Assembly (NCBI GenBank): GCA_030747575.1
Contig: JASLKI010000206.1
Coordinates: forward strand, 1-14,696
Reading direction: 5' to 3'
Length of the DNA: 14,696 nucleotides
DNA from: Verrucomicrobiota bacterium
Lineage (GTDB): Bacteria; Verrucomicrobiota; Verrucomicrobiia; Limisphaerales; UBA1096
Below, one piece after another: positions 6,409 through 14,696 of this stretch. Position 1 is the first letter of the stretch. Every line of letters begins with the position of its first letter. The position numbers and the translations under genes are program-made. The notes beneath the pieces were generated by a model. The model saw only the letters and a list, made by a program, of their open reading frames with translations. It did no database searches and was not told the DNA's origin.

Positions 6409-7154
6409 TTATTCCCGGACATGGACACCGCCTTGCGTGCCACCCGCGGCTTGGTCGATCCGGCCGATTTGGACGGGGGCATTTCATGGGTGATGATGTT
6501 GAGTATTTCCGAGGAGATCTTGTCGATGTCCACGGCCAGGTCGTTCTTGCGACCCACTAGGTAGTTGAAGGCAATGTAGCAGGGAATCGCAATAGCCAGG
6601 CCAAGCGCCATGCAGATCAACCCCTCCCAGATGCCACCAGCCAGCCTGCCTTCGGATATTGACGGCAGAATACCAACTGGCAGTTCCGGCCAAACACCGC
6701 GAAAGATGCGGATGAAACCCAGCACCGTGCCCAGCAATCCAAGCAGCGGGGCAACCTGCGCGATGGTGCCCAACATGTTCAGCCGTTTTTCCAGCCGCGC
6801 AACCTCGATGCGCTTGTTGTCATCGAGCAGTTCGCGCAACTGCTCCCGCGACTGTTCGCGGTTGAGGATGCCCATCTTCGTCATCCGCGCCACCGGACCC
6901 GGCGTGGCATCACAAATCGCCACCAACTCGACAATATTGTAGTTGTTCTTGAGGTTTGCCCGAATCCCGGCAATGAACTCGGTGGTGTTGATCTGGACAC
7001 GACGATAGTTCAGTAGACGCTCCAGAAAAATCGTCGCCGCGACCGCCGACACCAGCAATAGCACCCACACCATCGGGCCACCCTGCTTCATCATTTGCCA
7101 AGCGGAGCCGCCCACTTCCGAGCCCTCAACCTGCGCCAGTAATAGCCAGTTCAC
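6405..7154 (-). CDS. exbB: ExbB/TolQ/MotA-family channel protein
   Basis: This 249-residue inner-membrane protein has the three-helix ExbB/TolQ layout: TM1 about 28-46 (MVWVLLLVSAVAATIFLERL), a cytoplasmic helical region, TM2 about 128-150 containing the signature APLLGLLGTVLGFIRIF, and TM3 about 178-199 (GLICMALGLAIAIPCYIAFNYL). The family builds the proton channel around ExbD. Thr143 in LLGTVLG matches the conserved TM2 threonine, but the conserved TM3 threonine (A-T-A-x-G-L in ExbB) is Met182 here (C-M-A-L-G-L). The start is GTG at 7154, with AAGGGG just upstream at a short spacing. It is the first gene of a four-gene operon with overlapping ends, 76 nt downstream of the PQQ-propeller gene, so read-through from that gene is possible. 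The Lys/Arg/Ser-rich C-terminal tail (225-249) is likely disordered. Confidence 0.88.
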   Translation of the reverse strand: MNWLLLAQVEGSEVGGSAWQMMKQGGPMVWVLLLVSAVAATIFLERLLNYRRVQINTTEFIAGIRANLKNNYNIVELVAICDATPGPVARMTKMGILNREQSREQLRELLDDNKRIEVARLEKRLNMLGTIAQVAPLLGLLGTVLGFIRIFRGVWPELPVGILPSISEGRLAGGIWEGLICMALGLAIAIPCYIAFNYLVGRKNDLAVDIDKISSEILNIITHEMPPSKSAGSTKPRVARKAVSMSGNK

Positions 7155-7192
7155 GGCCCCTTATAGGCTTCCCAGGGGTTATTTTCAAGGCC

Positions 7193-7211
7193 GGGAATCG
7201 ATAGGATTCCC
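7193..7211. repeat. Small hairpin between the PQQ-propeller gene and exbB
   Basis: GGGAATC (7193-7199) and GATTCCC (7205-7211) form a perfect 7-bp stem with a 5-nt loop, 20-40 nt after the stop of the 7231-8529 gene and before exbB. No U-run follows on the minus strand, so a terminator is uncertain; it could instead attenuate or stabilise the transcript. Confidence 0.4.
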
Positions 7212-7230
7212 CCGCCTGAGCAAGCGCGGA

Positions 7231-8529
7231 CTATTTGCCGGCCGGCTGGCCGATGCACCACAGGCTCTTGTGGGTTCGCAGATAGAGCGCGCCGTCGGAC
7301 ACCGCCAACGTCGAGTTCGAATACTCGCCCACCGAATTGGTGGCCAACAGCTCGAACTTCGGGCTGGCACGGATCACATGCGTGTCCCCGGACTGGTTGG
7401 TTACGTACACACGGTCTCCCACGAGGATCGGCGACGCCCAGACAGCCGCGTTGTTCTTCGTCGACGGCATGCGCTCCTCGTAAACCACCTTGCCACTCTT
7501 CATGTCTATGCACTCCATGAAACCGGACATGTTCACGAAGTAGGCGAAACCCTCGCGTACGACGGGCGTGCCCAGGCGATTTTTCTTCGAGCGCGGATCA
7601 TGCCACAACCGCTTGGTCGTGACATCGCCGTTGCCACCCGGTCTCACTGCAAACGACGAGCCAAAGTAGCCGCCCATCGTTAGCAGCACGTTTCCATCGT
7701 AAACCGGCGACGTATAAAGGAGCGGGTTCAGCCCGTCACAGTGCCAAAGCTCCCTGCCATCCTTCGGGTTGATGGCGCGAAGCGTGTTGGCCTCGCTGAG
7801 GATCAACTCGGGGCGCCCCTTGGCTTCGATAATGATTGGCGTGGTGAACGCGCCTTTGATGCCGTCGGCGAGACCGCGAAAACCATCAACCCGATCAGGG
7901 TTATCCTTCACCTCGACCTTGCGTGTCCAGACCGTGCGACCGGTCAGCTTGTCGAGCGCGTGAAGCGAAGAGTGTGGCCCCGGCCCATGATAGACGATGC
8001 ACAGGTCGCCGAACAGAACCGGCGAGGTACCGTTACCCCAGATGTGCTCCTGCGGCCCAAGGTCGCGATGCCAGAGTTGCTGTCCATCGAGGTTGTACGC
8101 GGCGACTCCGGCCGAGGCGAAGTTGGCCACCACGATGCGGCCGTCGGTCGCCGGCGAACCGGAGCAGTACGGGTTGGTCTTGTGGGTGGTTTCCTTCTTG
8201 GCGTGGGTGACGCCACTGCGCCAAAGCAGCTCGCCGGTGCGCTTGTCAAAACACATCACCGTGCGACGCTTGTCGGCGTCAGTCGCCTGCGTGATGAACA
8301 CCTTGTCGCCCCAGATAATCGGCGAGCTGTTGCCGCGATCCGGCAGCGGCACGCGCCAGCGGACGTTCTGTTTCGTGTCCCACTTCAGCGGAACAGTTTC
8401 GCCCTTGGCCAAGCCGGAGCCGGCCAGGTCACCCCGCCACGACGGCCAATTGCCCGCGTGCACGCCCGCCGACAAGACGAGGCCAAGTCCGAACATGACG
8501 AACCCTCGGAATCGAGTGTTTGCGTTCAT
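7231..8529 (-). CDS. Exported PQQ-like beta-propeller protein
   Basis: This 432-residue protein starts at ATG 8529 with a signal peptide (about 1-25, core GFVMFGLGLVLSAGVHA). The mature N-terminus NWPSWRGDLAGSG is the W-P-x-W-R-G opening typical of PQQ-propeller proteins in Planctomycetes and Verrucomicrobia. Blades follow through the chain, each with a strand pair of the type SPIIWGDKVFITQ, ...CFDKRTGELLWR, ...YNLDGQQLWHRDL, ...ALDKLTGRTVWTRK, ...AINPKDGRELWHCD and ...CIDMKSGKVVYEER. The D-x-x-T/D-G-x-x-x-W repeats indicate an eight-bladed or similar propeller. No catalytic or cofactor residues can be assigned, so this is more likely a BamB-like or structural protein than a PQQ dehydrogenase. 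There is no lipobox Cys. It sits upstream of exbB with a 76-nt gap. Confidence 0.87.
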   Translation of the reverse strand: MNANTRFRGFVMFGLGLVLSAGVHAGNWPSWRGDLAGSGLAKGETVPLKWDTKQNVRWRVPLPDRGNSSPIIWGDKVFITQATDADKRRTVMCFDKRTGELLWRSGVTHAKKETTHKTNPYCSGSPATDGRIVVANFASAGVAAYNLDGQQLWHRDLGPQEHIWGNGTSPVLFGDLCIVYHGPGPHSSLHALDKLTGRTVWTRKVEVKDNPDRVDGFRGLADGIKGAFTTPIIIEAKGRPELILSEANTLRAINPKDGRELWHCDGLNPLLYTSPVYDGNVLLTMGGYFGSSFAVRPGGNGDVTTKRLWHDPRSKKNRLGTPVVREGFAYFVNMSGFMECIDMKSGKVVYEERMPSTKNNAAVWASPILVGDRVYVTNQSGDTHVIRASPKFELLATNSVGEYSNSTLAVSDGALYLRTHKSLWCIGQPAGK

Positions 8530-8743
8530 TCGGGGAGACTATCGCGAAGCCTTGGCCAAGGGCAGGCTTTTTTTGGGAACGGCGAACGATCGGTAATTTC
8601 TGGAATGAAACGCAGAAATCGCAGGGCCGCAGAGGGAGTTACAGAATCAATTTTTGGACACGGATTTCACAGGTGTTCAAAGAAAATAAAACTCTGTGTA
8701 AATCCGTAAAATTCGTGTCCTTATTCCTCTTCTGCGGCCCGGT
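8530..8743. other. Intergenic region with a TTGGCCAA palindrome and repeat debris
   Basis: This 214-bp gap precedes the PQQ-propeller gene on the minus strand. It holds CCTTGGCCAAGG (8550-8561), 21 nt upstream of that start, then an ACGCAG/CGCAGAG-rich stretch (about 8609-8636) and the dispersed inverted repeat at 8656-8720. No recognisable small gene or clear promoter is seen. Confidence 0.5.
8656..8720. repeat. Dispersed inverted repeat (CCGTGAAATCCGTGTC type), copy 2
   Basis: The arms GGACACGGATTT (8656-8667) and AAATTCGTGTCC (8709-8720) pair with a single mismatch. The centre also contains a degenerate internal copy (AAATCCGT, 8700-8707). It lies between the SGNH hydrolase stop (8744) and the PQQ-gene start, and shares its right arm with the element at 4631-4693. 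A mobile or structural intergenic repeat is likely; it might also terminate the SGNH transcript. Confidence 0.55.
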
Positions 8744-9418
8744 TCATTTCAACGCGTCGAGGATGACTTTGGCCACTTCGCCGGCCAGGATGGCCGAGCC
8801 TCCCGGCGTGAAGTGCACGTTGGCCGGCAGCTGGATCTTCTCCAGCCTCGCGAGTCCGAACGAATACAGGTCGTGAATCGGGACGCCGTGCTTTTGCATC
8901 ACACGCCTGGCGGCGGCGTTGTAGCTCACGACGTCTGCCGGGATGCGCCGCGGACGAACCTTGGCCTCGGGCACCGGCGTGGTGTTGCGCCAGATGAGCT
9001 TGGCTCCAGTTTGCTTCAAGCGGCGAACGAGTGAGTCGAGATTCTTTTCATACGCAGCCGGCAACACTTGCCGTTTGCCGTGCGGCATGAATTTCAAGTC
9101 GTGCAGACCCCAGTTGAAATGGATGACATTCCACTTGCTGTCGCCGAGCCACGAGTCGATCTGCACGAGGCCCTTGGTCGTCGGACCGCCGTTGGTGGGG
9201 ATGCGGTGCACGTTGGCTTTGCCCTTGAGCAACTCGCGCGTCGGCAGCGTGTAGCCGATGGAGATCGAGTCGCCGATGAGCAGCACGCGCGGCAAACCGG
9301 CCACGTCCCTGATCGGGGCCATCGGGTTGGGTCGCTTGGGTTTGGTGTTCTGCGCCTGGCCAAGCGCGGGTAGCGCAAGCAATGTCGCGAACAACAGTGG
9401 CATCAACTTAGTTTTCAT
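8744..9418 (-). CDS. Secreted SGNH/GDSL-type hydrolase
   Basis: This 224-residue protein has a signal peptide (1-22, MKTKLMPLLFATLLALPALGQA). SGNH blocks follow in order: block I VLLIGDSISIGY with nucleophile Ser51, a block II Gly in NGGPTTKG (76-83), block III HFNWGLHDLK with Asn102, and block V NVHFTPGG with His202. The family hydrolyses esters, often acetyl groups on polysaccharides. The Asp usually three residues before the block V His is not at that place (Pro-Ala-Asn-Val-His), so a catalytic dyad or a shifted acid is possible; I recall related verrucomicrobial and planctomycetal sequences ending in NVHF as well. The ATG at 9418 is 6 nt past the stop of the nucleotidyltransferase gene, so the two are probably one transcript linking surface-sugar synthesis and de-esterification. 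Substrate unknown. Confidence 0.87.
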   Translation of the reverse strand: MKTKLMPLLFATLLALPALGQAQNTKPKRPNPMAPIRDVAGLPRVLLIGDSISIGYTLPTRELLKGKANVHRIPTNGGPTTKGLVQIDSWLGDSKWNVIHFNWGLHDLKFMPHGKRQVLPAAYEKNLDSLVRRLKQTGAKLIWRNTTPVPEAKVRPRRIPADVVSYNAAARRVMQKHGVPIHDLYSFGLARLEKIQLPANVHFTPGGSAILAGEVAKVILDALK

Positions 9419-9424
9419 TTTGGT

Positions 9425-10177
9425 TTAAGCATGGTTTGCTGAGAAAATTCCGTCGGCCTCCTCGAGGGTTTCCTTCGAGCCAATGTCGTACCACGTTCCG
9501 GGCACGCTCCACGTGTAAACCGGTATCCGCGGGTAGAGCCACTGGATCAGCCGACCGGGTTGGTCGGGGTTGTTTCCGTCGGCGAGGTATTGGTCGATGA
9601 GCGGCAGCACCGCCCTGGGATAGTGATAAAGCGCGATACCGATCAGCGTCGACTTTGGCGCAGCCGGTTTCTCCTCAAAACTGGCGATGCAACCGTCGAC
9701 ATCCGGCTCGACGACGCCGTACTTGGTGGCCTCCTCCAGGCTGCCGACGTCGTACACGCCGAGCACGGGGGCGTTCTTCTCCGCGCACAACCGGCCGTAA
9801 TCGCCAAGTTTGTCGCTGAACAAATTGTCGCCGGCAACCACGATGACGTCGTCGTAGATGCCTTGGGTTTTCAAGACCAAATGCAGGTCCCCGATCGCGC
9901 CGAGTTTGTTGTCGTCCCCGGTGGAATGGTCGTTCACAACCCGCACCGGCGGGGCAAAACCGGACGAGTCGCGCCTGCCGGCCCACGCCTCAAAATGGCC
10001 AGAGAATTTTTCGTTGGTCACGATGAACGCCTCGTCGATGGCGTCGATCACCCCGAGGCTGGCCAAAACATGATCGACCATTGGCTTGCCGGCGACCGGC
10101 AGCAGCGGCTTGGGCTGGTTGAGCGTTAGCGGGTAAAGGCGAGTGGCGTATCCGGCGGCTAAAATGATCAGTTTCAT
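9425..10177 (-). CDS. Sugar-phosphate nucleotidyltransferase
   Basis: This 250-residue cytoplasmic enzyme has the nucleotidyl transferase fold. It shows LAAGYATRLYPLT (6-18, nucleotide-binding loop), PKPLLPVAGKPMVDH (22-36, with the Lys that contacts phosphate), VAGDNLF (114-120, metal-binding Asp), a GVVEPDVDGCIASFEEKP stretch (154-171) and PGTWYDIGS (226-234). These fit the RmlA/GlmU-N/hexose-1-phosphate family, which makes NDP-sugars from sugar-1-phosphate and NTP. The specific sugar cannot be read from the sequence; glucose-1-phosphate thymidylyltransferase-like is the nearest description. It lacks the C-terminal acetyltransferase or left-handed helix domain of longer members. ATG 10177 directly precedes the loop, so the start is secure. 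The gene leads a likely two-gene operon with the SGNH hydrolase. Confidence 0.9.
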   Translation of the reverse strand: MKLIILAAGYATRLYPLTLNQPKPLLPVAGKPMVDHVLASLGVIDAIDEAFIVTNEKFSGHFEAWAGRRDSSGFAPPVRVVNDHSTGDDNKLGAIGDLHLVLKTQGIYDDVIVVAGDNLFSDKLGDYGRLCAEKNAPVLGVYDVGSLEEATKYGVVEPDVDGCIASFEEKPAAPKSTLIGIALYHYPRAVLPLIDQYLADGNNPDQPGRLIQWLYPRIPVYTWSVPGTWYDIGSKETLEEADGIFSANHA

Positions 10178-10522
10178 TCTGGGCGGCGGAGCCTAAAAAC
10201 AGCGGCTCGAATCGTCAACGCCGGTGAAAAGCAAAAATACCAAAAAAACTGAAGCATATCACGTCAGTGGACGTACGGGATGACTCATCGTACTCCTTGT
10301 GGGGTGCGGTGTGTTTTCATCGGGTTGGCCCTCGTCCGGTCGCAATAACTGGGCGGGGCTCTTTTTGTGCGCTTGCCCTTTTCGAGGCCTCTACAAGAAT
10401 CGCTTATTCATCTCCCTCACCCCTGCCCTATCCCGCTGGGAGAGGGAGCTATGCACTTCGTCCTTCGACATTCCTTGTTCGGTGTTCAATATTGGGTTTT
10501 CCCAGCCCTTGCCCTGTTCGGG
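10178..10522. other. 345-bp intergenic region with dispersed repeat fragments
   Basis: This gap lies between the nucleotidyltransferase start and the YHYH-gene stop, both on minus. Open frames here look non-coding: they translate into peptides of the LTPALSRWERE kind that I recall as spurious products of intergenic repeats. It contains a GTACGGGATGACTCATCGTAC hairpin-like stretch around 10273-10293 (perfect core GATGACTCATC), a CTCACCCCTGCCC...GGGAGAGGGAG repeat (10412-10448) and a TTCGACATTCC/GTTCGGTGTTCAAT stretch (about 10456-10491). A promoter for the nucleotidyltransferase should lie near 10180-10260 but I cannot place it. Confidence 0.5.
10412..10448. repeat. Palindromic dispersed repeat (CCCTATCCCGCTGGGAGAGGG)
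   Basis: CCCTATCCC (10426-10434) and GGGAGAGGG (10438-10446) pair with one mismatch around the loop GCT, and CTCCCT (10412-10417) can also pair with AGGGAG (10443-10448). The CTCACCC-TGCCCT-TCCC-GGGAGAGGGAG layout is like REP-type intergenic elements found widely in bacteria. Confidence 0.6.
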
Positions 10523-11998
10523 CTACTTCACCTCGAACAAGTCATCCCCAACGAAGCTGACATCCCCGCGTCCCGGTGGCCCCGGGAAAATCACCGTCAC
10601 GTCTTTTTTACCTTTCCCTGCATTGGCGGGAATTTGCAGCTTGCCGCGAATACTCGTGCGCGATGTACGGGACAATCCTGTGAGGTCAATTCCCCCGATG
10701 CTTACTCTCGAGGGCCGGATTTGCAACGGAGGCAACGGCGGTTGTGCATTGCCGTTTAACGTCACGGTCACCGTCAATCGTTTCCCCACCAAGCCACTTC
10801 CCGGAGTGACGCGGACAACACCATCGCCTCCGCCTCCCGGCTGGCCACCTCCGCCTCCCGGTTGGCCGCCTCCAGCAGCCGCATTGGGCGTGCCATGGTA
10901 CTTGGCCAGAAAGTACGGGAAGTCCGCAGTGACAAAATAACCGTAGTCGAAACCGAAAAAACTCGCCTCGTCGAACGTCGCGCCGCTGGCTAGCTCCACC
11001 TTGCCCAAGGCACGCCCGTTGCATTCATCAAGCGTGCGCCCCTTGCGCTTGGCCTCGTAATTATAATTGTCCCATGCGTAGGTGGAATTGGCGCCCCCAT
11101 CGATGACCTCCTCCCGGTAGTCGGCGTCCGGCTCGTAGCCGCTGACCTCCTGCCAACCGAACGCCTCGTCGCCGGTCTCGCCGTGAATGCCCTTGTAGCG
11201 CGCGATGATCGGGTAGCCGTCCAGCGCGAAGCCGATGATGTTGTAATGCTCCTCCGTGCCGTCCGGCGCCTCGAACATGCAGGTCGGTGCAAAGTGAAAA
11301 TGATAGTCCGCCTGCCCGCCGGTGTGGCCGTGACAGTAGTCGAGGATGCCGTTGATGTACGGGTCGCCGTACGGATGCGGAATCTGCGCCTCGTTCGGCC
11401 CGTAGATTGGCAGCCCCGCCGTCGTGATCGCCACCGTGCCAAGCAGCGGAATCTGCGTCAGTTCATCCGCTGGTTCGGGGAAACGCGGAATCTCCCACTC
11501 GAAGTTCTGCCCGCGCAACCCATTCGGCGTCGTGGTGACAAACTCGAACGTCGGGATGCCGTTGCTTTCGACGATGATCGAGTCGTCGTCGAACGACACA
11601 GCCAACTCCGGATCGGGATAGCCGTTGGACTTGTTTTTCGGGTGCGGTGAAATTTCAGTGGCAAACCAGCGCACCTGATGCGGATCGACCCCCTCGATTT
11701 TCACGCGAAAAAAAACCGTCGATGCCCCGACTACCAGCGGCAGATTGAAACTCGTCGTGTCGATTGGCCAGGCGCTGCCGGCCGAGAGCAGCCTCCACTG
11801 CGGCCTGGCCAAACCGGTCGCGTACTCCACGGTGTACCTGGCCTGCCTGCCGGCGTTGTCCCATCGCAGCTCGTGACCGCCCTTATCGGCTTGGCCAATT
11901 TGCAACCGATACTCCTGTGCCGGCGGCTTGGCCAAGCCGAGCAGAAGGCCCAGCGCTGTCATCCAAACCGAAAACTGATTGCGTAGTTTCCTTGTCAC
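10523..11998 (-). CDS. Secreted YHYH-domain protein with Gly-rich linker and IPT-like C-domain
   Basis: This 491-residue protein is read from GTG 11998, giving a signal peptide of about 28 residues (RKLRNQFSVWMTALGLLLGLA). Residues 30-105 resemble the short verrucomicrobial beta domain with YTVEYATGL..P.W to FFRVKI. The centre (about 110-370) is a YHYH-type domain: NGIPTFEFVT, PLLGTVAITTAGLPIYGP, DYCHGHTGGQADYHFHFAP with YHFH at 232-235, then NIIGFALDGYPIIARY. The YHFH and nearby His/Cys residues look like a metal site; the domain function is unknown. A low-complexity linker (GGGQPGGGGGQPGGGG, 376-391) leads to an IPT-like domain (about 393-490) with VRVTPGSGLVGKRLTV and KDVTVIFPG. The gene is divergent from the NHL gene, with 64 bp between starts. 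An ATG at 11962 is possible but would remove the basic n-region. Confidence 0.85.
   Translation of the reverse strand: MTRKLRNQFSVWMTALGLLLGLAKPPAQEYRLQIGQADKGGHELRWDNAGRQARYTVEYATGLARPQWRLLSAGSAWPIDTTSFNLPLVVGASTVFFRVKIEGVDPHQVRWFATEISPHPKNKSNGYPDPELAVSFDDDSIIVESNGIPTFEFVTTTPNGLRGQNFEWEIPRFPEPADELTQIPLLGTVAITTAGLPIYGPNEAQIPHPYGDPYINGILDYCHGHTGGQADYHFHFAPTCMFEAPDGTEEHYNIIGFALDGYPIIARYKGIHGETGDEAFGWQEVSGYEPDADYREEVIDGGANSTYAWDNYNYEAKRKGRTLDECNGRALGKVELASGATFDEASFFGFDYGYFVTADFPYFLAKYHGTPNAAAGGGQPGGGGGQPGGGGDGVVRVTPGSGLVGKRLTVTVTLNGNAQPPLPPLQIRPSRVSIGGIDLTGLSRTSRTSIRGKLQIPANAGKGKKDVTVIFPGPPGRGDVSFVGDDLFEVK
11924..11939. repeat. 16-bp perfect palindrome containing TTGGCCAA
   Basis: CGGCTTGGCCAAGCCG is the longest extension of the iterated TTGGCCAA octamer in the window. 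It lies in the signal-peptide codons of the YHYH gene (Gly-Leu-Ala-Lys-Pro). Another copy, TTGGCCAA, lies 30 bp away at 11891-11898. Confidence 0.75.
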
Positions 11999-12062
11999 CT
12001 AGCCAAGCTGCCACGCTCAGTCCACTCTTGCAACCACCCCCAGCCAGCGGCACTTTTGACGC
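11999..12062. other. 64-bp divergent promoter region
   Basis: The YHYH gene (minus) and NHL gene (plus) start from this short spacer, so their promoters must overlap or lie inside each other's 5' coding ends. I see no clear -35/-10 pair or Shine-Dalgarno in it. Confidence 0.3.
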
Positions 12063-14213
<2,151 letters not shown>

Positions 14214-14225
14214 TTCGTTATTTTT

Positions 14226-14254
14226 TTGATAATATTTTATTAAAAATTTATATT
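14226..14254 (+). promoter_or_regulatory. Candidate sigma-70 promoter
   Basis: TTGATA (14226-14231) and TATATT (14249-14254) are separated by 17 bp in an AT-rich stretch quite unlike the rest of the window. It lies just after the NHL gene and 27 bp before the TTG start at 14281. Transcription would begin near 14261. It could also be AT-rich terminator DNA. Confidence 0.4.
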
Positions 14255-14257
14255 TCT

Positions 14258-14266
14258 GGAGAGGGA
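14258..14266 (+). promoter_or_regulatory. Shine-Dalgarno-like site GGAGAGGGA
   Basis: GGAGAGGGA is the strongest ribosome-binding-like sequence I saw in the window. It lies 14 nt before TTG 14281, a slightly long spacing. A TTG at 14268 is too close and its frame stops at 14295. It supports 14281 as the start of the downstream reading frame. Confidence 0.45.
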
Positions 14267-14280
14267 ATTGAAAACGCCAA

Positions 14281-14669
14281 TTGAAAATAAAACATAAACC
14301 AGAAGCCCTCACGCTGCTTTTTGCGCGGCTCTCCTGATTTTCGCCACTCCCGGGCTTTACGCCCAATCTGCCGACAACACGCTGAAAGGTCAGTCCGCGG
14401 CGGTGAAAATCAGTTTCGAGGCAGGCGCACCCAGCAAACAAGTCATCCCGTTCAGCCAAAACGCCGTAAGCTACTGGCTGCGCACCGACCCGGAAGTGGA
14501 CGAGGCGCGACCGAACGAGATCGTCGCTGTTTGCCCCCACCACGACGGATCGTTCAACGTCCTGCTGGCAGATTCATCCGTGCAGCAGACATCGTGGTCC
14601 AGGCTTTCAACGTACTTCATGGACATCACCAAACCGATCCAACTGCAACGTCGGCCTTGGCGACAATAA
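14281..14669 (+). pseudogene. Frameshifted small secreted H-X9-D protein
   Basis: From TTG 14281 the frame reads a signal-peptide start (KIKHKPEALTLLFA) and then stops at 14335-14337. From about 14319 the next frame continues as CAALLIFATPGLYAQSADN and stays open to TAA 14667-14669. Restoring one T in the T5 run at 14318-14322 joins them into a 129-residue protein with a complete signal peptide cleaved after LYA. The mature part includes YWLRTDPEVDEARPNEIVAVCPHHDG and then H-DGSFNVLLA-D-S. That is H-X9-D with Ser in place of the final Gly of the H-X9-DG motif, without any pilin helix. It may be a pseudogene, a sequencing error, a phase-variable gene or programmed slippage. Without the shift, a GTG at 14403 would give an 88-residue protein lacking the signal. 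Confidence 0.65.
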
Positions 14670-14696
14670 GCCATCACAGCCAAGCGCAAAAAGGGC
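14670..14696. other. Right edge, no feature
   Basis: Only 27 bp remain after the last stop codon. They contain no recognisable element. Confidence 0.4.

Noticed and set aside
7193..7211. Strong rho-independent terminator before exbB
   Set aside because: The 7-bp stem is real but no U-tract follows on the minus strand, so I list it only as a hairpin.
7741..8709. 322-codon plus-strand open frame
   Set aside because: It is antisense to the PQQ-propeller gene, whose blade repeats and signal peptide are clear.
10299..10940. 213-codon plus-strand open frame with Pro-rich end
   Set aside because: It begins in intergenic repeat DNA and its PPPGWPPPPPGW part is the antisense of the Gly-rich linker of the YHYH gene.

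Overview
The window looks like chromosomal DNA of a Verrucomicrobiota bacterium, probably of the Pedosphaera/Limisphaerales type. The evidence is two prepilins with the FTLIELLVVIAIIAILA N-terminus and an H-X9-DG motif, PQQ-propeller, YHYH-domain and SGNH-hydrolase secreted proteins, small zinc-ribbon proteins, weak Shine-Dalgarno signals with frequent GTG/TTG starts, and intergenic repeat debris of a kind I recall from this phylum. The lineage is inferred from gene style; no rRNA or tRNA is present.

Layout, left to right. At 1-1212 (minus) is a secreted protein of tandem IPT/TIG domains, cut by the left edge and lying 6 nt downstream of sufT (1219-1764, minus). Next come a prepilin (1816-2625), a membrane-anchored multi-CxxC zinc-ribbon protein (2760-3110) and a second prepilin (3118-3966), all minus. 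A single plus-strand gene at 4116-4592 carries a zinc ribbon and a C-terminal domain resembling Cse60. A tight minus-strand operon with overlapping stop/start codons follows, exbB-exbD-tonB-like-zinc ribbon (7154 down to 4698). Upstream of it, also on minus, are a PQQ-type beta-propeller lipoprotein-free exported protein (7231-8529), an SGNH hydrolase (8744-9418), a sugar nucleotidyltransferase (9425-10177) and a YHYH-domain secreted protein (10523-11998). A plus-strand NHLRC2-like thioredoxin/NHL-propeller protein (12063-14213) is transcribed divergently from the YHYH gene. The right end holds a short secreted H-X9-D protein (14281-14669) whose signal peptide is split by a one-base frameshift.

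Most products are exported or membrane proteins, so the window is mainly an envelope and secretion neighbourhood. The most unusual system is the ExbB/ExbD/TonB-like operon. ExbD has what looks like an S4-type domain inserted in its periplasmic part. The residues usually needed for proton-driven work are replaced in all three partners: the ExbD TM Asp by Gly, the ExbB TM3 Thr by Met, and no TonB TM His. A second signal, at DNA level, is the octamer palindrome TTGGCCAA. It occurs ten times by my reading, in all three codon phases and once outside genes, often as CTTGGCCAAG and often near starts of exported-protein genes, like a highly iterated palindrome.
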